DNA of 64,000 nt, from positions 1-64,000 of the forward strand of contig NZ_JAHLLW010000009.1 in the NCBI RefSeq assembly GCF_019426345.1, in the 5' to 3' direction. Below are positions 1 through 6,645 of the stretch, piece by piece. Within the stretch, counting starts at the first letter, position 1. Every line of letters starts with the position of its first letter. This DNA comes from Marinomonas lutimaris. Lineage in GTDB: Bacteria; Pseudomonadota; Gammaproteobacteria; Pseudomonadales; Marinomonadaceae. A program made the position numbers and the translations under genes. Under the pieces are notes generated by a model that had not been told where the DNA came from, did no database searches, and saw only the letters and a program-made list of their open reading frames with translations.

Positions 1-172
1 TTTATCGGGCTTTCGCCCAAACGTCTCATTTACTTTGTTTAAGGTAGCGTTTAGCAACACGACTTTTATCGTAAGGCATAGATTGTTAACTTGGTGCGAG
101 ATAGGTCTTCAAGCAATGACTCTGAAACTCCATAAAGTCGCGCAACTTCGTCGCGTCGAACTGACTTCATCC
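1..172 (-). repeat. Dispersed repeat family, copy 1
   Basis: First of seven copies in the window of a roughly 165-bp element. It begins at or before base 1 with the hairpin GGGCTTTCGCCC and ends near the GTCGCGTCGAACTGACTTCAT block. Read on the minus strand it encodes the peptide RRDEVARLYGVSES, which is nearly the same in all copies. Here it sits in an open frame of 69 codons (66-275), but other copies close that frame, so I treat it as a repeat and not a gene. Confidence 0.8.
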
Positions 173-214
173 TAGCTAATCGTCGGGAGTTACTCTGTTG
201 CAGTGAACTTAATT

Positions 215-345
215 CTTTGGTTAACTCAAGACTAACAGTGCGAGAACCAAACCCAATAACAAACGGCTTAGACAAGTCATTCCCGCGAAGGCGGGAATCA
301 AGCTCTTATGGTCTTGGGTAGGTCGCGGCTTCAGCCCGACGCGGA
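215..345 (+). repeat. Direct repeat left of the GNAT gene (REP-like hairpins)
   Basis: This stretch contains AAGACTAACAGTGCGAGAACC, then a small palindromic unit (TTCCCGCGAAGGCGGGAA, 280-297), then GGTCGCGGCTTCAGCCCGAC. The same order recurs at about 1080-1210 on the other side of the acetyltransferase gene, so the gene is bracketed by direct repeats. Confidence 0.75.
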
Positions 346-394
346 ATTTCTGATATACGATTTGTTTTGTGTTTTCAATGTCATTTGAAAATAA

Positions 395-499
395 TCACAG
401 TATTTCGCGTTGGTGCTGGTAGGGAGTAAGGAAGTCTTTTAGTATTCATTGAGAGTGACTCATCGCCTAGAGATAATCGAACATTCGTACTATTAAAAT
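395..499 (+). repeat. Cassette leader block, copy 1 (short)
   Basis: It contains GGTGCTGGTAGGGAGTAAGG followed by AAGTCTTTTAGTAT and ends in ACTATTAAAAT, immediately before the start region of the acetyltransferase gene. It matches the two longer leader blocks at 1240-1543 and 39330-39652 at both ends but lacks about 110-200 bp in the middle, including the TGTGGATAA motif. Confidence 0.65.
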
Positions 500-520
500 G
501 CCATGTAACGGAAAGGGAAA

Positions 521-1030
521 ATGCTAGAAACTGAACGATTGATTCTGCTTAAACCAAACAAAAATGATCTGGATGTCATTTCTGAAATACTCTCGTGTCC
601 TAAACAAACTAAGTACCTTCCAAATGAAGCGCCATATTCACAAATCCAACAGAAAGCGTACTTAGATAAGCGCATTGCTCATTGGGAGAATAATGAGTTC
701 GGTACTTTTATTATTTGTTTGAAAGATAACCCTCGCATCAAACTCGGTTTTGTTGGTGCTGAATACGCTCCAAACCCAAAATATGTGGATATTCGGTTCG
801 GTATCACCAAAGAGTTTGAAGAGAAAGGCTTTGTTACGGAAGCAGCAAGAGCGTTGGCAACTTGGTTTTTCGATAACACTGAACACGAAAAGCTTTATGG
901 CGTTTCAATGGTCGATAATGTTGGTTCTAAAGCTGTTTTAAAGAAACTTGGCATGACGCCAGAGAAAAATGTAGACCTCTATAATTGCGAAGGGCTAGAT
1001 AACTATAGCCTAGAGGCACCCACTGCATAA
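521..1030 (+). CDS. GNAT family N-acetyltransferase (RimJ/RimL-like)
   Basis: A 169-residue protein beginning METERLILL (after one residue) as in RimJ/RimL-type GNAT enzymes, which acetylate amino groups with acetyl-CoA. The acetyl-CoA binding region is around residues 96-125 (RFGITKEFEEKGFVTEAAR), followed by NVGSKAVLKKLGM, the usual end of the fold. ATG at 521 follows the Shine-Dalgarno sequence GGAAAGGG. The gene stands alone between direct repeats and follows a leader block shared with integron cassettes. Just after the stop, GCATAACAA resembles the left end of an attC but no right end is visible. The substrate cannot be told. Confidence 0.8.
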   Translation: MLETERLILLKPNKNDLDVISEILSCPKQTKYLPNEAPYSQIQQKAYLDKRIAHWENNEFGTFIICLKDNPRIKLGFVGAEYAPNPKYVDIRFGITKEFEEKGFVTEAARALATWFFDNTEHEKLYGVSMVDNVGSKAVLKKLGMTPEKNVDLYNCEGLDNYSLEAPTA

Positions 1031-1079
1031 CAATCTCATGTTGGCGCACATCTTTGTCGCATCGAACTGACTTATTCGG

Positions 1080-1212
1080 TTAATTCAAGACTAACAGTGC
1101 GAGAACCAAATCCAACAACGAAGCTCCATGGATGGCCGAGACACGTCATTTCCGCGAAGGCGGAAATCAAGCTCTTATGGCCTAGGATAGGTCGCGGCTT
1201 TAGCCCGACAAT
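1080..1212 (+). repeat. Direct repeat right of the GNAT gene
   Basis: Second copy of the 215-345 repeat: AAGACTAACAGTGCGAGAACC, a palindrome TTTCCGCGAAGGCGGAAA (1149-1166) and GGTCGCGGCTTTAGCCCGAC. A fragment of the seven-copy family (TCGCATCGAACTGACTT) precedes it at 1058-1074. Confidence 0.75.
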
Positions 1213-1239
1213 CAAAGAATCCAGAGCGAATAAAAAATG

Positions 1240-1543
1240 TATTTTATGTCTGTATATACAGTTTATTTTTAAAATGGTTATTTTATTGTGCGTTTAGCCA
1301 TTTTAAATAAACCCCGTTGTGCGCTTTTTGTACTGGTAGAAAGTAAGAAAGTCTTTTACTATCAATGGATAAGAATATCGGCAGACGAAATAACGCGCTG
1401 TGGATAAATTAAATAACACGTATGCTCGTTTTTCCAGTTTTGAATTTTGTTAATGTTCTTATAAAGTCTTTATTGTTTATATGGTTGTAAGGATATTTCG
1501 AGGTTTTAGAAATTGTCTAAACGCGCATGCGCACTATTAAAAT
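1240..1543 (+). repeat. Cassette leader block, copy 2
   Basis: About 300 bp shared, with gaps, with 39330-39652. Landmarks are CCATTTTAAATAAACC, GTAAGAAAGTCTTTTA, a perfect DnaA-box-like TGTGGATAA (1399-1407), GCTCGTTTTTCC, the palindrome GCGCATGCGC (1523-1532) and a terminal ACTATTAAAAT. Similarity stops at 1543, and TTAAGT (1545-1550), a possible first base string of a cassette, follows. No integrase gene is near. Confidence 0.7.
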
Positions 1544-1609
1544 ATTAAGTGTTCGCCAACATGCGATTGAATTATGCAGTAGTCGCTTTCATTAAAAAAG
1601 GAAATTACA

Positions 1610-1954
1610 ATGACCGCAAAACTGCTAAGAGTTAACAATATCGACTTGGCATTACTCAAAAGTAATCCGCCACAGCTGAGTATTACTGTTTTTGGATCAT
1701 CCCCAACCACAGGATGGACGAATACACATCTTGTACCCTATGTTTACATCATGCCTCCGGAAGGTGGTATTTATGATTTTGACTTGGTGGGAACCCCTCC
1801 ATCTGGGCCTGCTGGAGAGATGATCTCTCCAGCAGTTGCTAATTATATTTGGCCTGAATATCCGTCTGATCTTAAGGGGGTTAGGGTGCATGCATCTTTG
1901 AACAAGGCAGAAGAAATGTTAGCTGATGATACCAAGTCAATTAATTACGATTAA
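1610..1954 (+). CDS. Hypothetical protein, first gene of the Kiwa-bearing unit
   Basis: A 114-residue protein with no signal peptide, membrane segment or motif I recognise. It is rich in Pro and Gly in the middle (residues 47-75), with an acidic DFDLVGTPPSGP stretch. ATG at 1610 has the Shine-Dalgarno sequence AAAGGAAA. It follows the leader block by about 65 bp and is closed by a strong terminator before kwaA. Because it lies within the same inferred cassette as kwaAB it may be an accessory gene, but no function is visible. Confidence 0.65.
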   Translation: MTAKLLRVNNIDLALLKSNPPQLSITVFGSSPTTGWTNTHLVPYVYIMPPEGGIYDFDLVGTPPSGPAGEMISPAVANYIWPEYPSDLKGVRVHASLNKAEEMLADDTKSINYD

Positions 1955-1967
1955 TTTAATTACTTAA

Positions 1968-2010
1968 AAAATAAAGACAGCAGATGCTTCGCACCGCTGT
2001 CTTTATTTTT
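1968..2010 (+). terminator. Rho-independent terminator between 1610 gene and kwaA
   Basis: The arms AAATAAAGACAGC and GCTGTCTTTATTT enclose a loop of 14 bases and are followed by a run of T. The structure lies 10-20 bp before the kwaA ribosome binding site, leaving no room for a promoter, so kwaAB must rely on readthrough or on a promoter upstream of or inside the hairpin. Confidence 0.85.
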
Positions 2011-2030
2011 TAGCACTTTCAAGGAGTATC

Positions 2031-2543
2031 ATGCGAAACTGGATTAAGACACTTCTCTTTACATCGGCTTTTTCACCGACTTTGCTAGCACTTGCGTTTG
2101 TCAGGTTTCAAATTCAAGGTGTAGATTTTACAGTTTACCAGCTAATTATTATCTCTGTACTTGGTACCATTATCCCTTTATTAATTTTGGCTAAAGCAAA
2201 TAGATCGACGGAAGTCGTTAGGTTTCAAGCAAAGAAAATTGAGTCAACTGATTTCTTCTTGCTAGCATTTGTCGCCAGCTACATTGCTCCAATAATAATG
2301 CGAGCCGTTGAACTCGATTTTACAATTATTTCAACAATTTCAGCGCTTATAGTTGCTGTACTTTGGTTTATGACAGCGATTCCTTCGCATCCTCTTTTAT
2401 ATTTGTTCAAATTTAGATTTTATAAGGTTGAATCGGAAAGCGGGGTAGTTTACACGCTTCTAACAAAACGAGAGTTAAAAGATCCGAAAAATATCAAAAA
2501 TGTGAAATGTATTTCACACAGCATGCTTATGGAGAAGTACTAA
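2031..2543 (+). CDS. kwaA: Kiwa anti-phage system membrane protein KwaA
   Basis: A 170-residue protein with four predicted membrane helices (about residues 8-26, 36-54, 74-92 and 98-120) and a short cytosolic tail in which PLLYLFKFRFYKVESESG resembles the KwaA family ending. Size, topology and position directly before a DUF4868 gene are those of Kiwa, where KwaA senses phage attack at the inner membrane and works with KwaB. ATG at 2031 follows a strong AAGGAG (2021-2026). The stop overlaps the kwaB start (TAATG), so the two are translationally coupled. I identified it from memory of the family without an alignment. Confidence 0.75.
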   Translation: MRNWIKTLLFTSAFSPTLLALAFVRFQIQGVDFTVYQLIIISVLGTIIPLLILAKANRSTEVVRFQAKKIESTDFFLLAFVASYIAPIIMRAVELDFTIISTISALIVAVLWFMTAIPSHPLLYLFKFRFYKVESESGVVYTLLTKRELKDPKNIKNVKCISHSMLMEKY

Positions 2544-3421
2544 TGTTACTAAATTTATTTGCTCTGACAAATAATCCTGCAAATAGAATTGTACGATTTA
2601 AACTTACTGAAGATGTACAGGAAGAACTGTCTGGATTACTTATAGGTCAAGATAGGACTTTCGATGCAGCTATAGAAGAAGAGATTGAGTTTGATGGTAA
2701 GTACAAGCCTGACTCAGGTGAAGCTTTATTTATACAGAATTACGATGATATAGATAATCTGGAAAACTCAATAAGAAACCCTTTAGGGGTTGAAGAAGTC
2801 ATTCCTAATAATGACTTCTTTACATCAATTAAAGCTCTGTTTTCTGGGTATGAGAACGAAGATGGTTCCATAAGAATATTACTTCAGTATTTCGACAAAC
2901 GTAAAATCATATCAACAAATGGCCTTTCAATATTTCATTCTGTAGATGTATATAAGAAAGTTGAAGGTATAGGGATATCAATAGATACCAAGCTATCAGC
3001 AACGTTGACTGAAGGAAAATTAAGGTTCTTTAGCTTTCATCTATTACGTCAGGTTTTTGATCTAACACAATACTATAAAGAAGCCACAAATGATGATATC
3101 ACTGAGTTCTCTGGTCTGGAAAATATAAAAGTCACAGACAATGATCATCTTTTATCGATTTCTGATAGCTGGGTTCGCAGGAAGATCTCACTAATTCAGC
3201 AGAGTGAAATATTAAGTACAGTACCAATGAATCAAATGAAAGCTGTGGCTTTGGAATTTAATATTCCATTCGAAACAGTAATTGAAAGTGAAGTTGAAAT
3301 GATAAAATTACCTGATCAAAAAGCTGATCTGAAGATGCTTCTCAGGTTTCTTGATGAGGATTATTACCGATCACCATTATCAAACACTAATTTCGTCACT
3401 AATTCCAAGCGAGAAGCTTAA
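2543..3421 (+). CDS. kwaB: Kiwa anti-phage system DNA-binding effector KwaB (DUF4868)
   Basis: A 292-residue soluble protein. The N-terminus (LLNLFALTNNPANRIVRFKL) and the C-terminal half, with FDKRKIISTNGLSIFHS, a long helical middle and the tail DEDYYRSPLSNTNFVTNSKR, are typical of DUF4868, the KwaB domain. In characterised Kiwa systems KwaB binds phage DNA and stops late transcription and replication together with KwaA. An upstream ATG at 2507 is in frame, but the start at 2543 is preferred because GGAG (2531-2534) precedes it and it overlaps the kwaA stop by one base. No frameshift or truncation is seen. Confidence 0.78.
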   Translation: MLLNLFALTNNPANRIVRFKLTEDVQEELSGLLIGQDRTFDAAIEEEIEFDGKYKPDSGEALFIQNYDDIDNLENSIRNPLGVEEVIPNNDFFTSIKALFSGYENEDGSIRILLQYFDKRKIISTNGLSIFHSVDVYKKVEGIGISIDTKLSATLTEGKLRFFSFHLLRQVFDLTQYYKEATNDDITEFSGLENIKVTDNDHLLSISDSWVRRKISLIQQSEILSTVPMNQMKAVALEFNIPFETVIESEVEMIKLPDQKADLKMLLRFLDEDYYRSPLSNTNFVTNSKREA

Positions 3422-3520
3422 TTACCTACTAACAAGGTGTTGCTATGGAAAATTTACTCGCTAGCTCTCCCACGTTTCCGCAGAGCGCGGCGTTACGCCT
3501 TTTATATTAGGAGCACTACA

Positions 3521-4330
3521 ATGATTGAAGCTTTGAAGGATATTCCAATAGCAATTTGGTCGGTAGTATTGGGCTCGCTAATTACTTTATTCGGTGTTTT
3601 AATCTCCAACAGGAATAATAGAAAGAGATTGGAAATTCAGTTAAAACATGATGCAGAACTCCAAAAAGTTGAAAGAAAGGCTTCAGTGAGGCGCGAAGTT
3701 TACTTGAGTGCGGCTGAAGAATTAGTTAAGGCAAATAATTACCTTGGATCTCTTGCACAAATAGATCTCACTAAAACTAATATCGCTGAAGGGCTTCAAG
3801 GCTTTTTTACTTCAGCTGCGAAATTGGGTTTAGTTTCTGAGCAAGAAACTGGAAAAGCATTAAATGATCTGGTGTTGGCATATAGTGTTCTATTTTTTAG
3901 GTTGCTAGCTAAAGTGTCGCCTATTAATGATTCGAGAAGCGACATAAATATCATAAATTATCACTATGACGAATCTCAAATAGAGATAAAGAGAATTTTA
4001 GCTGGAATGACTAGCCAAAATGAATCTGGAGCGCCAAACAAAGTGGTTTTCGAAGCCTTAAACAAATCTTTTGAATTTCATAGTAATAGGTCAAAAGAGC
4101 TAACTGATGAAAGAGATGAGTGCTGGAAAAACGTAAATGAGCTCACAAGGAAATTCGCGATAGAGGTGGCAGAAGAAATGAAAGTAATTGTGCTACTTCA
4201 AATACCGGTTCTGGTAGGCATACGTAAAGAACTGGATTTAGAAACAGATATTGAATCCTACAAGCAACAAGTGGTAAACAACTCAGAAAAACTTAGCGAG
4301 CAACTTGATGTATTTATATCATCAATGTAA
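3521..4330 (+). CDS. Membrane-anchored coiled-coil protein (unknown)
   Basis: A 269-residue protein with one N-terminal membrane helix (about residues 10-28, IAIWSVVLGSLITLFGVLI) followed by basic residues (NRNNRKR) and a mainly helical, charged cytosolic region. An in-frame start at 3437 would cross an attC-like stretch; ATG at 3521 with GGAG (3510-3513) is the better choice. It lies 99 bp after kwaB in the same inferred cassette. The architecture recalls membrane-tethered helical proteins found near defence genes, but there is no recognised domain. Confidence 0.65.
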   Translation: MIEALKDIPIAIWSVVLGSLITLFGVLISNRNNRKRLEIQLKHDAELQKVERKASVRREVYLSAAEELVKANNYLGSLAQIDLTKTNIAEGLQGFFTSAAKLGLVSEQETGKALNDLVLAYSVLFFRLLAKVSPINDSRSDINIINYHYDESQIEIKRILAGMTSQNESGAPNKVVFEALNKSFEFHSNRSKELTDERDECWKNVNELTRKFAIEVAEEMKVIVLLQIPVLVGIRKELDLETDIESYKQQVVNNSEKLSEQLDVFISSM

Positions 4331-4336
4331 AACGAG

Positions 4337-4452
4337 ACTTAACCAATCGTGTTTGTCAGACAGTTTGTTCCATTGCTCTTTTGTGCCGCTCGCTACGCTA
4401 GCACTAGCATAAAACGCCACTACTCAAGCTGTTGCTGCACTAGGCGTTAGTG
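4337..4452 (+). other. attC-like site closing the Kiwa cassette
   Basis: R'' box ACTTAAC (4337-4343) and R' box GTTAGTG (4446-4452) bound 116 bp with an internal hairpin (GCTCGCTACGCTAGC). The right end CACTAGGCGTTAG resembles the VCR right end. ACTTAA is the complement of TTAAGT at 1545-1550, as expected if 1545-4446 is one cassette. The interior is degenerate, so confidence is moderate. Confidence 0.55.
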
Positions 4453-4467
4453 TGATCAGGAGGATAA

Positions 4468-5043
4468 ATGGCATCGTTTTGTAGTGAAAGAACAGTGGAA
4501 TACATGCTTGTCCCACGAATAGTTAGTATTCTAGAAAAGCATTTTGATACTGTCATTCCATTGTTTTCTTACGCGACGCGTGAATTCACAAAGTTGTCTA
4601 AAAACCTACATAGCAAAGATAACTTTCAAGTTATTGCGCTATTCCCAAGAAGACCGAAAGTTTCTGATACTGGAGAAGCAGGAATATCCATTTTCTATGG
4701 ACTTGATGAGTTTCAAATTATCACTCAATCTTTAGGGGTGCCAGTCGTATCAGGAAGTATTGATGCGTCTAATCTTTGGGAACTTGCTAAGCATGAAAAC
4801 TTTGTATGGTTTAATATGAGTCAATTTATAGAAGAAGCATATATAACGCCAATTAGCTCTATATATAGAAATACACCTGAAGCAATTTATAGTGAAAATG
4901 CTTTGATAGAACTGGCAAAAAGTAGTCGATGTATAACTTTTAGCGAGCTTGTTGAGATCGCAAAGCAGGGGCGTATGAAGTTGGGGCATCATCGCTATGG
5001 ACCAAGATATAGACCTGTGTACTTATTGTTGAAATCATACTAA
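4468..5043 (+). CDS. Hypothetical cassette protein
   Basis: A 191-residue protein that I do not recognise. It appears soluble, mixed alpha/beta, with no signal peptide. The start ATG at 4468 has CAGGAGG (4457-4463) in front. The stop lies inside the R'' box of the following attC, a very common arrangement in integron cassettes. The C-terminal third (LIELAKSSRCITFSELVEIA) looks like a small helical, possibly winged-helix segment, but this is a guess. Confidence 0.65.
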   Translation: MASFCSERTVEYMLVPRIVSILEKHFDTVIPLFSYATREFTKLSKNLHSKDNFQVIALFPRRPKVSDTGEAGISIFYGLDEFQIITQSLGVPVVSGSIDASNLWELAKHENFVWFNMSQFIEEAYITPISSIYRNTPEAIYSENALIELAKSSRCITFSELVEIAKQGRMKLGHHRYGPRYRPVYLLLKSY

Positions 5044-5166
5044 CAAAGCATTTAAGAGTGATTCCTAACGCTTAGTGTTTTCAGTTCAAGGTTGGGTTTC
5101 GTGTTTACGGCACAATGGTTTAGGTTATATGGTGAGCGTTGCTCACTACTTAACGCGGTGTTAAGT
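5038..5166 (+). other. VCR-like attC site
   Basis: 129 bp from R'' TACTAAC (5038-5044) to R' GTTAAGT (5160-5166). It begins TAACAAAGCATTTAAGAGTG and ends CACTACTTAACGCGGTGTTA, very close in layout to Vibrio repeat attC sites (TAACAAACGCCTCAAGAGGG start). Its R'' pairs with GTTAGTG at 4446 in six of seven positions (the seventh is T against G), so 4447-5160 is one cassette. No further cassette follows. Confidence 0.82.
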
Positions 5167-5326
5167 GTTCGGCAATCAAACTATATATCGTGTCGTTTAA
5201 AAATAAGAGGAAGGTAATGGCATTTAGGAGCCCTAATAATTTAGGGTCAGATGAAAAATAGAATCGCTTTTAATCAGTCCCAACTCCCCTAAGAATCCCA
5301 GCATTCCACATCAAACTGGAGACAAA

Positions 5327-5824
5327 ATGGATTTAGTCTTACCATCCTCAAAATATATCCAAAGTTATAACGAGTACATCGAAGAGTTGGGTGATGAAGT
5401 TCGTTACCCTTTTCCTATGGGTTTTGATCATCAAGATTTTGATGCACTTTTAGCGAAGTTGTCTGATTTTTCCTTGGGAAAAAATCTGCCTGACGGTTTT
5501 GTGCCAAGTACAACCTTGTGGCTGGTGGAAGGCGATCAGTTGCTTGGTGTGACTAATTTACGTCATTACCTTAATAGCGCTATTGAAGAGTGTGGTGGTC
5601 ATATTGGATTAGGTATTCGTCCATCTTACCGTGGCAAAGGTTTGGGTAAGTTGTTAATGAAGCTGTCGATAGAAAAGCTTAATGCTATGGACGTAAGTGT
5701 TGTTCATATTCACTGCTATAAAGATAACTCCGCATCGGCCAATACGATTATTGCTAATGGCGGCGAGTTAAGTTCTGAGCTGATTTTGGATGGTAAAGTG
5801 GTTCAACGGTATCGAGTCAGTTAA
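5327..5824 (+). CDS. GNAT family N-acetyltransferase
   Basis: A 165-residue GNAT enzyme. The acetyl-CoA binding motif is IGLGIRPSYRGKGLGKLL (residues 95-112, pattern R-G-x-G-L-G), followed by the NSASANTIIANGG helix. The substrate is unknown. ATG at 5327 follows GGAGAC. It lies just beyond the last attC of island A, and no R'' box follows it, so it is probably resident. A decayed copy of its 5' end lies downstream at 5873-5995. Confidence 0.85.
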   Translation: MDLVLPSSKYIQSYNEYIEELGDEVRYPFPMGFDHQDFDALLAKLSDFSLGKNLPDGFVPSTTLWLVEGDQLLGVTNLRHYLNSAIEECGGHIGLGIRPSYRGKGLGKLLMKLSIEKLNAMDVSVVHIHCYKDNSASANTIIANGGELSSELILDGKVVQRYRVS

Positions 5825-5872
5825 ATGGAATCAGGTGCAAATAAGACCTAATTTTCATCTGGTCCAAACGGC

Positions 5873-5995
5873 ACTTCAACTCAAGCTTTTCACCTCAAAC
5901 CAAAGACACAAACAGCGTTAGCCTTACATCCTCAAAACATATCTCAAGCTATAACGAGTCCATCAAAGCATTAGCTGATGAACTCGTTTCCACCT
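5873..5995 (+). pseudogene. Decayed duplicate of the GNAT gene 5' end
   Basis: The sequence runs parallel to the leader and first codons of the 5327 gene (5281-5400): TTACATCCTCAAAACATATC against TTACCATCCTCAAAATATAT, then CTATAACGAGTCCATC against TTATAACGAGTACATC, then GATGAACTCGTT against GATGAAGTTCGTT. There is no start codon and the frame is broken. It is a remnant of a tandem duplication that lost the rest of the gene. Confidence 0.7.
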
Positions 5996-6037
5996 CTCAA
6001 CCCCCTCCATTTTCCACAATTCCATTGACTTTCTTTC

Positions 6038-6069
6038 GTTCTTTATATAGAACGTTCTATATAAAGAAC
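6038..6069 (+). promoter_or_regulatory. Perfect 32-bp palindrome, likely operator
   Basis: Two 16-base halves, GTTCTTTATATAGAAC and GTTCTATATAAAGAAC, are exact reverse complements. Each half is itself close to a palindrome. The site lies 16-47 bp before the start of the XRE-cupin regulator gene and is a natural autoregulatory operator, or a hairpin in its leader. Confidence 0.7.
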
Positions 6070-6084
6070 AATTTGAGATGCACT

Positions 6085-6645
6085 ATGAATAAACCGATTC
6101 TCGGCTCGTTAGGGCGAAATATACAAAAATTGCGTATGGCAAAGGGGTTGTCTTTGTCTCAGCTGGCTCTGGATGCTGGGCTGGCGAAGTCTAATTTGTC
6201 TCGTATTGAGCAGGGTGAGGGCAATCCGACTTTAGAAACGATTTGGCGTTTGGCAGTACAACTGAATGTTCCGTTTGGGGATCTTGTGGCCAGTGTGGAG
6301 TCGACACTGGGCGAAAACGGTGTACAGGTCAGGTTGATTGATCAGGGCGAGGGGAATCCGCGCGTCGATGTGTATTGGATGTCTTGCGCGCCGAACACTA
6401 TTAAGCAATCAGAGCCGCATATTGCTGGTACGACAGAAGCTATAACCCTAATAAGTGGGCAATTGCTGGCGGGTGAAAGTAATGACTTACGCCAGTTGGA
6501 AATTGGCAAAGCCCATACTTTTGCGGCCGATGTTCCGCACAGTTATCAAACGGGCGATGAATGGGCGACGCTGATGATGGTCATTACTTATGCTAAACAG
6601 TCTGATGCTAAACAGGACGATGCCATACAGGAGGTACAGTCATGA
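6085..6645 (+). CDS. XRE family regulator with cupin domain
   Basis: A 186-residue transcription regulator: helix-turn-helix at residues 9-63 (LSLSQLALDAGLAKSNLSRI) and a C-terminal cupin (about 105-175), a fold that often binds a small ligand. An in-frame start at 6025 would pass through the 32-bp palindrome, so ATG at 6085 (MNKPILGSLG) is preferred although its Shine-Dalgarno (GAG) is weak. The stop overlaps the azlC start (ATGA), so it is co-transcribed with azlCD and probably controls amino-acid export. Confidence 0.88.
   Translation: MNKPILGSLGRNIQKLRMAKGLSLSQLALDAGLAKSNLSRIEQGEGNPTLETIWRLAVQLNVPFGDLVASVESTLGENGVQVRLIDQGEGNPRVDVYWMSCAPNTIKQSEPHIAGTTEAITLISGQLLAGESNDLRQLEIGKAHTFAADVPHSYQTGDEWATLMMVITYAKQSDAKQDDAIQEVQS

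Noticed and set aside
66-275. 69-codon minus-strand ORF in repeat copy 1
   Set aside because: The frame is created by the repeat; other copies stop after about 20-25 codons. Kept as repeat only.
1399-1407. DnaA box TGTGGATAA (also 39490-39498) as a sign of a replication origin
   Set aside because: Single boxes within a repeated leader, no cluster, no origin genes nearby.
3427-3498. Possible attC between kwaB and the 3521 gene (TACTAAC ... GTTACGC)
   Set aside because: Neither box is complementary to the neighbouring cassette ends, the arms pair poorly, and the larger cassette 1545-4446 fits the rule better.
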